From Xiheimicrobium sp033763395 (lineage in GTDB: Bacteria > Myxococcota > Myxococcia > Myxococcales > Myxococcaceae), in the NCBI GenBank assembly GCA_033763395.1, contig JANRKQ010000049.1, forward strand, positions 68,939 through 132,938: a DNA stretch of 64,000 bases, in the 5' to 3' direction. The notes beneath the pieces are model-generated. The model made no database searches and was not told the DNA's origin. It was given only the letters and a program-made list of their open reading frames with translations. Shown here in pieces: positions 42,377-53,373 of this stretch; within the stretch, counting starts at the first letter, position 1; each line of letters begins with the position of its first letter. A program made the translations under genes and the position numbers.

Positions 42377-44944
42377 ATGTCTCGACTCCTCGTCATTGCA
42401 GGGGCGCTGTCGGCGCTCGCGGCCTTCGCCGCGGCTCCCGTCGAGCTGAAGACGCTCAAGGTCGAGCGCGCTGGCAGCTCGACGGTGATCCGCGTCGAGG
42501 CGTCGGCGACGCCCGTCTTCACGGTGTTTCGCCTTCAGGACCCCGACCGCCTGGTGGTCGACCTCACGGCGGCGCGGCGGGGCGCGCTGGCGAGCCACTA
42601 CGAGGGCCAGGGGCCCGTCGCTGGAGTGGTGGTCGCGCAGTTCGCCGAGAAGGACGCCGAGGTGGCGCGCCTGCTCGTGGGGCTCGACGGAGCCGCGAGC
42701 TACGACGTGCGCGCCGAGGGGCCGGTGCTCGTGATTCGCGTCGACGGTGCCGCGCCGCCCGCCGAGGCGTCGAAGGCACCCGTCGAGCCGGTCAAGGCTC
42801 CTGCCCCGGTGGCCGAACCCCGGGAGGTCGCGGTGGCGCGCCCGGCCGAGCCCGAAGCCCGCGTCAATGAGGTCGCCGTCAAGAGCCCAGGGAGCGTGGT
42901 GCGCTCGGTCGCCTATGCGCGGGGCGTGCTGACGGTGAAGACCGACGGCGAGGTGCGCCGCATCGAGGAGTTGCAGCTCGAAGACCCTCATCGCCTGGTG
43001 TTCGACCTGGTGGGCTTCACCGGGCCCGTTCGGGTGGCCGGTGGGAAGGACGCGCTCGTTCGCGACGTCCGGGTCGGCGCCGACGCTCAGCACTACCGCG
43101 TGGTGGTCGAAGGCGCTGCCGCCCTCTCGGGCACGGTCTCGCGCAACGCCCGTGGCTTCAGCGTGCGCGTCGGCAAGCGGACCTCCGAGGGGAACTCTTC
43201 AGAGGTCGTCATCGACGGGAAGGCCGTGTCGCTGCAGCGGCCCGATCCGCTCACGGAGGTGCAGGCCGTGGCCTTCAAGGAGTCGGGCGAGTCAGGCACC
43301 GTCGAGATCAAACTCGACGGCGCCGCCCGGTGGAAGGTCGAGCGCCCCGACGGGCGCACTGCCGCGCTCACGCTCGAGGGCGTCAGGCTGCCGCGGTCGC
43401 TCGAGCGGAGCCTCGACACCACCGACCTGGGAACGGTCGCGACGATGGTCAGCACGTTCTCGCAGCCAGACGATCGGGTTCGCGTCGTGGTGGCCGGCCG
43501 TGAGGGGTTCGAGGACAAGGTGATCGCCCGTGCTGGTCTCATCCAGTGGCGCATCGTCCCGGGCGCAGGCTCCGTCGAGAAGGCGGTGGGCGAGTCGCGC
43601 ACCTCGGGCCTCTCGGTCGAGTCGGAGCAGGTGGCCGTCGAGGGCGCCCCGCAGCGCGCGCGCTACGTGGGGAAGAAGGTCTCGTTCGAGTTCAAGGACA
43701 TCGACATTCACAACCTGCTGCGCATCATCGCCGACATCTCGAAGAAGAACATCGTGGTGTCGGACGACGTGACGGGCAAGGTCACCATTCGTCTGCGCAA
43801 CGTCCCGTGGGATCAGGCGCTGGAGTTGGTGCTGCGCTCGAAGTCGCTCGGCCAGGAAGACCTCGGCAACATCATTCGGGTGGCCCCGCTCGCGAAGCTC
43901 GAGGAAGAGTCGAAGCAGCGGGCGGAGCGCCGCAAGAACGAGCGGCTGTCGCGCGACCTGTCGGTGCAGCTGGTGCCGGTGAACTACGCCACCGCGGGCG
44001 ACATGGCGACCCGGGTGAAGGAGATTCTGTCGGAGCGTGGCAACGTCGCAGTCGACGTTCGCACCAACACCCTCATCGTTCGCGACCTGCCCGAGAACAT
44101 GGGGCGCGTTCGATCCCTCGTGGCGAGCCTCGACCTGCAGACGCCCCAGGTGCTCATCGAGGCCCGAATCGTCGAAGTGTCGACCCGGCGTCAGCGCGAA
44201 ATCGGTATTCAGTGGGGTGGTCAGGCCGTGATGTCGCAGGCGACCGGCAACCCGACCGGGCTCCAGTTCCCCAGCACCGTGGCCGCCACCGGTGGTGTGC
44301 CGATCGGCGTCGCGTCTGGCGTGTCGGCCACGCCCAACTACGCCGTCAGCCTCCCGGTCGGTGTCACGGACGGCGCGGGTGGTGCGATCGGCCTCGTCTT
44401 CGGCTCGGCCGGCTCGGCCGCGACCCTCAACCTGCGCTTGTCGGCGCTCGAGTCTCAGGGTGTGCTGCGCACCCTCTCGGCGCCGCGCGTGACGACGCTG
44501 AACAACCAGCAGGCCCGAATCGCCCAGGGTACGTCGCTGCCCTTCAGCCAGACGTCGGCGGCCGGTGCCAACACCGTCTTCATCGACTCGATTCTGCAGC
44601 TCAACGTCACGCCGCACATCACCGCTGACGGCAGCGTGCTCATGAACATCCTGGCCAGCAACAACCAGCCCGACCCCGCGAACACCGGCTCGAACGGTCA
44701 GCCGGCCATCTCGCGCAAGGAGGCCCAGACGAACGTGCTGGTGCCCGACGGTGACACCACCGTGCTCGGCGGCATCTACGTGATCCGCAACACCGCCAAC
44801 ACGTCGGGGCTGCCGCTCCTGTCGAAGATTCCCATCATCGGCTTCTTCTTCCGGAACAACCGCGAGCTCGAGACCAAGGACGAGCTGTTGTTCTTCATCA
44901 CGCCGCGCATCCTGAATCGCCAGACGATGGCCCAGAAGCTGTGA
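42377..44944 (+). CDS. pilQ: Type IV pilus secretin
   Basis: PilQ is the outer-membrane secretin through which the pilus passes. From ATG 42377 it is 855 residues. A signal peptide (MSRLLVIAGALSALAAFAAA) is followed by AMIN-type peptidoglycan-binding domains, a Secretin_N region (FEFKDIDIHNLLRIIADISK, DQALELVLRSK) and the secretin core ending SKIPIIGFFFRNNRELETKD and ELLFFITPRIL. AAGGAG 9 nt before 42377 favours this start; ATG 42347 and GTG 42341, the latter overlapping the pilP stop, are alternatives that would give a short N-terminal extension. Confidence 0.97.
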   Translation: MSRLLVIAGALSALAAFAAAPVELKTLKVERAGSSTVIRVEASATPVFTVFRLQDPDRLVVDLTAARRGALASHYEGQGPVAGVVVAQFAEKDAEVARLLVGLDGAASYDVRAEGPVLVIRVDGAAPPAEASKAPVEPVKAPAPVAEPREVAVARPAEPEARVNEVAVKSPGSVVRSVAYARGVLTVKTDGEVRRIEELQLEDPHRLVFDLVGFTGPVRVAGGKDALVRDVRVGADAQHYRVVVEGAAALSGTVSRNARGFSVRVGKRTSEGNSSEVVIDGKAVSLQRPDPLTEVQAVAFKESGESGTVEIKLDGAARWKVERPDGRTAALTLEGVRLPRSLERSLDTTDLGTVATMVSTFSQPDDRVRVVVAGREGFEDKVIARAGLIQWRIVPGAGSVEKAVGESRTSGLSVESEQVAVEGAPQRARYVGKKVSFEFKDIDIHNLLRIIADISKKNIVVSDDVTGKVTIRLRNVPWDQALELVLRSKSLGQEDLGNIIRVAPLAKLEEESKQRAERRKNERLSRDLSVQLVPVNYATAGDMATRVKEILSERGNVAVDVRTNTLIVRDLPENMGRVRSLVASLDLQTPQVLIEARIVEVSTRRQREIGIQWGGQAVMSQATGNPTGLQFPSTVAATGGVPIGVASGVSATPNYAVSLPVGVTDGAGGAIGLVFGSAGSAATLNLRLSALESQGVLRTLSAPRVTTLNNQQARIAQGTSLPFSQTSAAGANTVFIDSILQLNVTPHITADGSVLMNILASNNQPDPANTGSNGQPAISRKEAQTNVLVPDGDTTVLGGIYVIRNTANTSGLPLLSKIPIIGFFFRNNRELETKDELLFFITPRILNRQTMAQKL

Positions 44945-44952
44945 GGACCCCA

Positions 44953-45726
44953 ATGAGAACCATCGCGTTGCTCGTGTCGTTGTCGTTCACCTTCGGCTGT
45001 ACGCCGGGGGTCGGTCCCGTCTTCGTCTCCAAGGCCGAGGCGCTCGTCGGCCCGTGCGTTCCGCCGTCATCGATGGCGGGCATGGGGGCGCCGCCGCCGC
45101 CGATCGCCCTCGTCGACGTCGCAGCCAGCCAGGCGAGCGCGACGATGGCCGTGACACTCGGAGGCCTCGAGATCATCAAGTCGGCCTCGAGCAACCCGCC
45201 GCTGGTCGTGGGCGGTCGAACCCTGCAGACGGCTGGGCGCGAGAACGCTCGAATCGAGTCGGTCAGCCTGCGCTACGCCTCGCGGCTCGTCGGCTCGACC
45301 TCACGGGCTGGCATTCCAGGGCTGGACCGGGTCGAGGACACCGTGACGCTCAACCGCTCCGTCGACACGATGTCGAACGTCATCATCGTTCCGCTCTTCG
45401 GCACGGGAGCCAAGCGGGTCTTTGAGGAGGGGCTGGTGGCCAGCAACGACGACACCTACGACGTGACGGTGACCTTTCAGGTCCGGGGCTCGCTGCAGCC
45501 CAGCACACAGCCGATCTCGACCGAGACGGTGCCGGTGTCGTTCCGGCTGGTGAAGAGCGTGGTGGACTGTGGCACCGACCCACGGCTTGCTCGAGTCATC
45601 TCGGGCACGCCCGTGACGGACGTCGAGTGCAGCTACTTCGGCATCAACAAGAAGTTCAACGCGGCGCAGTGCTGTTCCGCGCTCGGTGACCCGACCCTCC
45701 CGGGGTGCGAAGGGCCGGCGCCGTAA
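44953..45726 (+). CDS. Predicted lipoprotein downstream of pilQ
   Basis: A 257-residue exported protein of unknown function. The leader MRTIALLVSLSFTFGC ends in a lipobox-like FTFGC. The mature domain is beta-rich (SVSLRYASRLVGS, DTYDVTVTFQVRGS) and ends in a Cys-rich tail (DVECSYFGINKKF, CCSALGDPTLPGC) with five cysteines close together. GAGGA lies upstream of ATG 44953. It stands between pilQ and the Roadblock gene, as does a conserved gene of uncertain role in M. xanthus. A part in secretin assembly or anchoring is possible but untested. Confidence 0.65.
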   Translation: MRTIALLVSLSFTFGCTPGVGPVFVSKAEALVGPCVPPSSMAGMGAPPPPIALVDVAASQASATMAVTLGGLEIIKSASSNPPLVVGGRTLQTAGRENARIESVSLRYASRLVGSTSRAGIPGLDRVEDTVTLNRSVDTMSNVIIVPLFGTGAKRVFEEGLVASNDDTYDVTVTFQVRGSLQPSTQPISTETVPVSFRLVKSVVDCGTDPRLARVISGTPVTDVECSYFGINKKFNAAQCCSALGDPTLPGCEGPAP

Positions 45727-45744
45727 GGCACCCAAGAGGCCACC

Positions 45745-46113
45745 ATGTTCGCCGAGCACCTCAAGTCCATCGTTCAGCAGGTCGACGGCGCCATCGCGTG
45801 CAGCGTGATGGGCTTCGACGGCATCGCCGTCGAGACCGAGCCCCGCGACATGCCCGAGTCGGCCGCCGAGCTCGATCTGCAGGCCGCCTGGGTCGAGTTC
45901 GCCAACCTGATGTCGCAGGCGAAGCAGACCGCCGAGACGCTCAAGACGGGCAAGGTGGCCGAGCTATCGATCAACTCGGAGAAGGTGATCACCCTCTTGC
46001 GCATGGTGAACCAGGACTACTTCCTGGTGCTGGGTCTGTTGCCCTCCGGCAACTACGGCAAGGCCCGCTACGTGCTGCGCCTCACCGCGCCGAAGGTCGC
46101 CAAGGAGCTCTAA
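45745..46113 (+). CDS. mglC: Roadblock/LC7 domain protein, MglC-like
   Basis: A 122-residue single-domain Roadblock/LC7 protein, the family that regulates small Ras-like GTPases. The sequence MFAEHLKSIVQQVDGAIACSVM and GFDGIAVETEP opens the fold, and VNQDYFLVLGLLPSGNYGKARYVL closes it. In M. xanthus the gene at this place, between the pilQ cluster and efp, is, as I recall, mglC, which works with MglB in the motility polarity module. The symbol is given by position and fold, not by alignment. Confidence 0.75.
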   Translation: MFAEHLKSIVQQVDGAIACSVMGFDGIAVETEPRDMPESAAELDLQAAWVEFANLMSQAKQTAETLKTGKVAELSINSEKVITLLRMVNQDYFLVLGLLPSGNYGKARYVLRLTAPKVAKEL

Positions 46114-46127
46114 AGCAGCGGCTTTTT
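46112..46127 (+). terminator. Weak hairpin plus T-run after mglC-like gene
   Basis: AAAGC (46112-46116) and GCTTT (46121-46125) enclose a 4-nt loop and run into five T (46123-46127). The stem is only 5 bp, so termination would be weak. It lies directly at the stop codon. Confidence 0.3.
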
Positions 46128-46133
46128 GCGTGC

Positions 46134-46162
46134 TTGCCCGTGCAGGGTGGTGGGGGTAGAGG
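46134..46162 (+). promoter_or_regulatory. Candidate promoter of efp-accB
   Basis: TTGCCC (46134-46139) and TAGAGG (46157-46162) are 17 bp apart, 32 bp before efp. Both hexamers are partial matches. It sits in an 81-bp gap that would separate the pil/mglC transcript from efp. Confidence 0.3.
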
Positions 46163-46194
46163 GACCGCCACCTTTTTCCTGCAGCGAGGCGCAC

Positions 46195-46770
46195 ATGGCC
46201 GGAGTCATCGACACGTCCGAGTTCCGCAAGGGGCTCAAGATCGAGATCGACGGAGAACCCTTCGAGATCGTCGAGTTTCAGCACGTCAAGCCGGGCAAGG
46301 GCTCGGCCTTCGTCCGCACCGTGTACCGCAGCTTGGTGTCCGGCCGTCAGCTCGAGAAGAACTTCAAGAGCGGCGACAAGGTCGGCCGGCCGGACATCGA
46401 AGAGAAGGACATGCAGTTCCTGTACTCCCAGGGCGAGGAGTACCACTTCATGGAGAACAAGACGTTCGAGCAGACCTTCGTCACCGAGAAGGTCATCGGC
46501 GAGGCGAAGAACTACCTCAAAGAGAACCTCCCCTGTCAGGTGCTGTTCTTCAACGGCAAGGCGATCGGCATCACGCTGCCGAACTCGGTCGAGCTGAAGG
46601 TCGTCAAGTGCGACCCCGGCGTGCGCGGCGACACCGTGTCGGGCGCCTCGAAGCCGGCCACGCTCGAGTCGGGCTATGAGGTGAATGTGCCCCTCTTCAT
46701 CAACGAGGGTGACGTGCTCAAGATCGACACCCGCGACGGCAAGTACCTGACCCGTACCGCCACCGCCTGA
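46195..46770 (+). CDS. efp: Elongation factor P
   Basis: EF-P relieves ribosome stalling at polyproline stretches. It is 191 residues, three beta domains. The modification loop HVKPGKGSAF puts the modifiable Lys at 35, and the GYEVNVPLFINEGDVLKID C-terminus is conserved. Polyproline is common in proteins of this window (the Hfq-like protein, SgmX-like linkers, the ExeA-like tail, AccB), so EF-P may matter for their translation. No lysine-modifying enzyme (EpmA/EpmB or EarP) is adjacent. GAGG lies 5 nt before ATG 46195. Confidence 0.97.
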   Translation: MAGVIDTSEFRKGLKIEIDGEPFEIVEFQHVKPGKGSAFVRTVYRSLVSGRQLEKNFKSGDKVGRPDIEEKDMQFLYSQGEEYHFMENKTFEQTFVTEKVIGEAKNYLKENLPCQVLFFNGKAIGITLPNSVELKVVKCDPGVRGDTVSGASKPATLESGYEVNVPLFINEGDVLKIDTRDGKYLTRTATA

Positions 46771-46781
46771 AGCGAGCGCCC

Positions 46782-47354
<573 letters not shown>

Positions 47355-47410
47355 CCGCACGGCCATCGGTCGCCGCTGACGAAAGAAGCCGCGTTCGCCA
47401 GCGGCGCCCT

Positions 47411-47445
47411 CGCGCGGCGCGCCACGTTGTGAGGTGCGCCGCGCG
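47411..47445 (+). repeat. Long GC-rich hairpin between accB and accC
   Basis: Thirteen-base arms at 47411-47423 and 47433-47445 match at 12 of 13 positions around a 9-nt loop. There is no T-run, so it is not a simple terminator; it may shape the accB-accC message, for example by stabilising accB RNA or reducing accC. Confidence 0.5.
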
Positions 47446-47472
47446 TCGAACGAACGACCTGGAGACGCGCCC

Positions 47473-48858
<1,386 letters not shown>

Positions 48859-48863
48859 CTTCC

Positions 48864-48892
48864 TTGGAGCGGCCGGAGGCGTCTGGTACCCT
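48864..48892 (+). promoter_or_regulatory. Candidate promoter of the SgmX-like gene
   Basis: TTGGAG (48864-48869) and TACCCT (48887-48892) are 17 bp apart, just after accC. The predicted transcript would start near 48899, about 49 nt before the proposed TTG start. Confidence 0.35.
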
Positions 48893-48947
48893 CACGGTTT
48901 CTGAGGCCGTTGTTTTTCCTCGCGAAACCCGCTTTTCCCAGCCCTTC

Positions 48948-51900
48948 TTGGACAAGAACAAGATCATCGAGGCCGCCGGCAAGCTCGTCGCCAAGGGCGC
49001 CTACGACAAGGCGATCAAGGAGTACCAGAAGATCCTGGAGGTCGATCCGAAGGACGTGCGGATCCTCCAGAAGATGGGAGAGCTGTACCAGAAGAAGAAC
49101 GACAACGCGTCAGCGGCCACCTTCATCGTCAAGGTGGCCGAGAGCTACGCGAAAGACGGGTTCTTCCTCAAGGCGGTCGCTCAGTACAAGCAGGTGCTGA
49201 AGCTCGACCCGACGCTGATCGACATCAACATTCAGCTCGCCGAGCTGCACCAGCAGCTGCAGCTCATGGGCGAGGCGATGGCGTACTACCAGGTGGTCGC
49301 CGCGCACTACGACAAGCAGGGCGACGTGAAGAAGTCGCTCGACGTCACGCGGAAGATGGTCGACCTCGACCCCGACAACGTGCAGTCGCGGGTGAAGCTG
49401 GCCGACCTCTACGTCCGCGAGCGGATGAACGACGAGGCGATCGGCGAGCTGAGCCGCGCGGCCGAGCACCTCAAGCGGCAGAACCGCATCGACGACTACC
49501 TGCGCGTCGCCGAGCGCATCAGCGCGCTCAAGCCCGACGATCTCGCGCTCGCCAAGGAGCTCGCCGAGTTCTACCTGCAGCGCAACGATCAGAAGCGGGC
49601 GCTGGCGAAGCTCCAGGTCTGCTTCAAGGCCGACTCGCGCGACATCGACACCCTGCGGCTGCTCGCGGTGGCCTTCCAGGGCCTCGGGCAGATGTCGAAG
49701 ACGATCTCGGTCAACAAAGAGCTCGCGCGCGCCTACGCCGACAAGGGCCTCGAGCAGGAGTCCGAGCAGGTGTGGCAGCAGGTGGCCCAGCTCGACCCGA
49801 ACGACCCCGACGTGGCTGCGCGCAGTGGCGCGGTCGCGGCGAGCGAGCCTGAGCCCGTCATCGCGCCGGCCCCGCCTGCGCGCACGGGCACCACCGGCGT
49901 CGCCCAGGCCTACGCGCCCGCCTCGCAGGCCACCGCCGCCGCGCCCGCGTACCAGCCGCCGGCGCGCACGGGGCAGACCGGCCAGCAGACGGCGCTCCAG
50001 CCAGCGGTTGCGTCGGCCAAGCCCCGCAGTGACTCGCTGGGCAAGCTGCTCACCGAGACTGACGTCTACGTGAAGTACGGGCTGCACGACAAAGCGCTCG
50101 AGCACCTGCGCAAGGTCTTCGGGGTCGATCCCGAGAACATCGATGCGCACGAGAAGGCCTACGCCATCTACGTCGCCTCGAACAACCACGCGCAGGCCGC
50201 CGAGCAGCTGCTGAACGTGCTGCGGCTCCACACCCGTGGCGGTGACAAGGCCCGCGCCCAGCCGTACCTCGCGACGATGCTGCAGCAGAACCCCGGCCAC
50301 CCCGAGGTGCCGGTGTTCCTTCAGGCGCTCCGGCAGGAAGGGGGCGGGAGCACCGGCGAGGTCGAGGCGCCGGTGACCGAGGCGGCCGACGACGCCATTC
50401 TCGTCGACTCGAGCGACGACGAGGTGATCGTCGCCGACGAACCGGCCGAGGAGCACATCAGCGCCGAGGTGGCGATCTCGGCCGAGGAGCCGGTCGAGGC
50501 CCCCGAGTACGTACCCGACGAGCTGGCGATGGCGCCCGACGACGCCGAAGCGGCGGGCTCGGTCGAGGTCGATCCACCCCCAGTCGCGGACGACTACCTC
50601 GAGCCGGCGCCCCTCGTGTCTGACGACGAGGAGCCGCCCACCGGTGCGATGGTGCTCGACGAAGAGCCGCGCACCGGCGAGTTCGAGACGGCCACCGCCG
50701 CTCCCGTCGCCGAGGCCGCGTGGGAGCCGCCGCCGGATGAAGGGCCACCGCCCGACGAGGAGGACGAAGGCCCGACGATGGGCACGGGCATCGCGGTCAA
50801 GACCGCCCCCAACATGCCGGCCGCGACGCGGCAATCACCGGCGTTCATTCCGGCGGCCGCGCTCGGCGACGACGACGCGCACGAGGCGCCGACGCGGGCG
50901 ATGAAGGCCCTCGACCCCTCGCTGTTGCGCACCGCCTCCAGCTACCGCTCGGATGTGGTGGCGCAGGTGCAGCAGCAGTTCACCGTCGAAGACGCTCCGG
51001 CCACGTACCAGACGCCGGCCTCGACCCTGGCTGGTGAGGAGTCGGCGCCCGCGGAGCTGCTCGAGACGCCGCCGCCCGTCGAGGAGGAGGCCATCGAGGC
51101 GCCGCCGCTCGAGGAGCCGGCGTCGGAGGAGTGCGACGAGGCGACCTTCTTCGTGGAGCAGGGCCTGTACGACGAAGCGCGCGAGATCCTCGAGACGGTG
51201 CTCATCGCCTACCCGGACCACCAGCGCGCGGCGCAGCTCCTCGCGCAGGTGGAGCAGGCCCAGACGGGCGGCGGTCCCACCGGGGAGCTCGAGGCACAGC
51301 CTTCAGAGGCCGGGTCGAGCGAGGGTGGGTCACGCGACGCGTTCGACCTCGCGCAGGAGCTCGCTGACGAGCTCGGCGACTTCGGCGAGCAGGCGCCGGC
51401 CGAGGCGAGCGCGGTCGCGGGCGGCCAGGACGACTACCAGGTGTCGGTCGAAGAGGTGTTCGCCGAGTTCAAGAAGGGCCTCGAGAAGGTGGTGAAGCCC
51501 GAAGACGTCGACACCCACTACGATCTCGGCATCGCCTACAAGGAGATGGGCCTCATCGACGACGCGATCAGCGAGTTCACGATCGCGCGCAAGGGCTGCG
51601 TCGGGAAGAAGAAGGAGATCGACTGCCTCACGATGGCCGGGCTGCTCCAGGTGATGAAGGGCGACTACCCGATGGCCATCGACGCCTTCCTCCAGGCGCT
51701 CACGAGCGAGCACTCGACGGGCGAGGTCGAGCGGGCGACGCGCTTCGAGCTGGCGCAGGCGTACGAAGGGGCGGGGCAGGCCGGGCGCGCGCTCGCGCAG
51801 TACATGAAGGTTCAGGCGCAGGAGCCCGGCTATCGGGACGTGGGCAGCCACGTCGAGCGGCTCTCGGCCATCGCAGTCCCCGAAGAGGACCCGCAACCTC

Positions 51901-51965
51901 CTTCCGGTGGAGGCGGGCCGAAGAAGGGCGGGCCCGGCGCGTCTCGCAAGGTCGGCTACGTCTAA
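48948..51965 (+). CDS. sgmX: Large TPR protein, SgmX-like
   Basis: A 1005-residue cytoplasmic scaffold. Residues 1-300 are consecutive TPR repeats (AYDKAIKEYQKILEVDPKDV, FLKAVAQYKQVLKLDPTLI, and more). A Pro/Ala/Thr linker follows, then a second TPR block (about 355-480), then about 400 mostly acidic, disordered residues, and a final TPR block (about 880-985, YDLGIAYKEMGLIDDAISEF). In M. xanthus the TPR protein SgmX, encoded at this place beside accC, links the GTPase MglA to polar pilus activity. The start is set at TTG 48948 (reading DKNKIIEAAGKLVAKGAYDK), since the homologous protein as I recall begins there; longer in-frame forms back to 48864 cannot be excluded. The name is by position and architecture. 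Confidence 0.75.
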   Translation: MDKNKIIEAAGKLVAKGAYDKAIKEYQKILEVDPKDVRILQKMGELYQKKNDNASAATFIVKVAESYAKDGFFLKAVAQYKQVLKLDPTLIDINIQLAELHQQLQLMGEAMAYYQVVAAHYDKQGDVKKSLDVTRKMVDLDPDNVQSRVKLADLYVRERMNDEAIGELSRAAEHLKRQNRIDDYLRVAERISALKPDDLALAKELAEFYLQRNDQKRALAKLQVCFKADSRDIDTLRLLAVAFQGLGQMSKTISVNKELARAYADKGLEQESEQVWQQVAQLDPNDPDVAARSGAVAASEPEPVIAPAPPARTGTTGVAQAYAPASQATAAAPAYQPPARTGQTGQQTALQPAVASAKPRSDSLGKLLTETDVYVKYGLHDKALEHLRKVFGVDPENIDAHEKAYAIYVASNNHAQAAEQLLNVLRLHTRGGDKARAQPYLATMLQQNPGHPEVPVFLQALRQEGGGSTGEVEAPVTEAADDAILVDSSDDEVIVADEPAEEHISAEVAISAEEPVEAPEYVPDELAMAPDDAEAAGSVEVDPPPVADDYLEPAPLVSDDEEPPTGAMVLDEEPRTGEFETATAAPVAEAAWEPPPDEGPPPDEEDEGPTMGTGIAVKTAPNMPAATRQSPAFIPAAALGDDDAHEAPTRAMKALDPSLLRTASSYRSDVVAQVQQQFTVEDAPATYQTPASTLAGEESAPAELLETPPPVEEEAIEAPPLEEPASEECDEATFFVEQGLYDEAREILETVLIAYPDHQRAAQLLAQVEQAQTGGGPTGELEAQPSEAGSSEGGSRDAFDLAQELADELGDFGEQAPAEASAVAGGQDDYQVSVEEVFAEFKKGLEKVVKPEDVDTHYDLGIAYKEMGLIDDAISEFTIARKGCVGKKKEIDCLTMAGLLQVMKGDYPMAIDAFLQALTSEHSTGEVERATRFELAQAYEGAGQAGRALAQYMKVQAQEPGYRDVGSHVERLSAIAVPEEDPQPPSGGGGPKKGGPGASRKVGYV

Positions 51966-51980
51966 GGCCAGGGCGCGCGC

Positions 51981-53339
51981 ATGAGCTACCTCGACTTCTT
52001 CGGACTGTCGGCGGAACCCTTCAGCAACGCGCCCGTCAGCCGCTTCTACTTCAACGCGCCCCAGCACCAGCAGGCGCTCACCCGGCTGCTCTACGCCGTC
52101 AGCTCGATGAAGGGCCTCGCGGTGCTGGTCGGCGACATCGGCGCGGGCAAGACGACGCTCGCCCGGCGCATGCTCGACTCGTTGCCTGAAGAGGAATACG
52201 AGGCCGCGCTGCTCGTGATCATCCACTCCGGCATCACGGCGAGCTGGATCTTGCGGCGCATCGCCCTGCAGCTCGGCGTGGAGAACCCGGCGCAGGAGAA
52301 GCTGGCGCTCCTCTCGCAGCTCTACCAGCGGCTGCTGCAGATCTACGAGCAGGGCCGCAAGGCCGTCGTCCTGATCGACGAGGCGCAGATGCTCGAGACG
52401 CGCGAGCTGATGGAGGAGTTTCGTGGGCTCCTCAACCTCGAGGTGCCCGAGCGCAAGCTGATCAGCTTCGTCTTCTTCGGGCTGCCCGAGATCGAGAAGA
52501 ACCTGAAGCTCGACCCGCCGCTCGCCCAGCGCGTCGCCATGCGCTACCGCCTCGAGCCCTTCAACGCCGAGTCGACTGAGGCCTACATCAAGCACCGCAT
52601 GCGGCTGGCCGGGAGCGCCCGCTCGCCGTTCACCGCGGCCGCGATGGAGGCCGTGCACCGCCGCGCCTCTGGCACGCCCCGGGTCATCAACACGCTCTGC
52701 GACAACGCGCTCTTCGAAGCCTTCCTCGCGCGCAGTCAGGAGATCGGCGCCGGGCTCATCGAGCAGATCGCCGACAACCTGGGGCTCGAGGCCGGTGCCG
52801 CGCCGGTGGCCCCCGCTGGGACGTCGGTCGCGCCGATCGCCCCGTCGGCGCCGGCCGTCGTGGCGGCGCCCGCCTTCGTCGCCCCGCCCAGCATTCCCGC
52901 CTCGGTTCGCCGCGATCCCGAGCTGGCGGCGCCGGTGGTGCCCGACGGCGGTATGACGGTGACGGCGACGGTCTCGGGTGGCTCAGTGCCAGTCTCGGCC
53001 CCTCGCCCTCCCGCTCTGGCTTCGGCGTCGTCGCCATCGGGAGTGAGCCGCGTGGCGCCACCCTCAGCGCCGCCCATCGTGCCCGGCGTCTTGCTGGCGC
53101 CGTCCGCGCCGTCCGTGCCGTCCGCGCCGGCCCCGGTCGCCGTCGCGCCGCCGCCCGTTGCGCCCCCCGCGCTCCCGGTGCCGCCGGTCGCTCCGGCGCT
53201 GATCGCTCCGACGCCGCCACCGCCCCCGCCCGCCCAGGGAGGTGACGCGAATGGGCCAGTCGCGACAGCGTCGAAGCCGAAGGCCGGCGTCGACCTGGCC
53301 GAGATCGATCGCTACCTCGAGGGACTCGGCAAGCTGTAG
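51981..53339 (+). CDS. ExeA/GspA-like AAA ATPase
   Basis: A 452-residue protein. Residues 1-270 match the ExeA/GspA family: YLDFFGLSAEPFSNAPVSRF at the N-terminus, Walker A GDIGAGKTTLARR, Walker B KAVVLIDEAQML, and LAQRVAMRYRLEPF. Residues 270-430 are a low-complexity Ala/Pro/Val tail, ending in AEIDRYLEGLGKL, which may be a docking helix. No peptidoglycan-binding domain or membrane helix is seen, unlike ExeA itself, so it is probably cytoplasmic. It sits 15 bp after the SgmX-like gene and may act with it on secretin or pilus placement; that is inference. Confidence 0.75.
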   Translation: MSYLDFFGLSAEPFSNAPVSRFYFNAPQHQQALTRLLYAVSSMKGLAVLVGDIGAGKTTLARRMLDSLPEEEYEAALLVIIHSGITASWILRRIALQLGVENPAQEKLALLSQLYQRLLQIYEQGRKAVVLIDEAQMLETRELMEEFRGLLNLEVPERKLISFVFFGLPEIEKNLKLDPPLAQRVAMRYRLEPFNAESTEAYIKHRMRLAGSARSPFTAAAMEAVHRRASGTPRVINTLCDNALFEAFLARSQEIGAGLIEQIADNLGLEAGAAPVAPAGTSVAPIAPSAPAVVAAPAFVAPPSIPASVRRDPELAAPVVPDGGMTVTATVSGGSVPVSAPRPPALASASSPSGVSRVAPPSAPPIVPGVLLAPSAPSVPSAPAPVAVAPPPVAPPALPVPPVAPALIAPTPPPPPPAQGGDANGPVATASKPKAGVDLAEIDRYLEGLGKL

Positions 53340-53373
53340 GCCGCCAGGGCGATGACGCGAAGGTGACGCGCGC

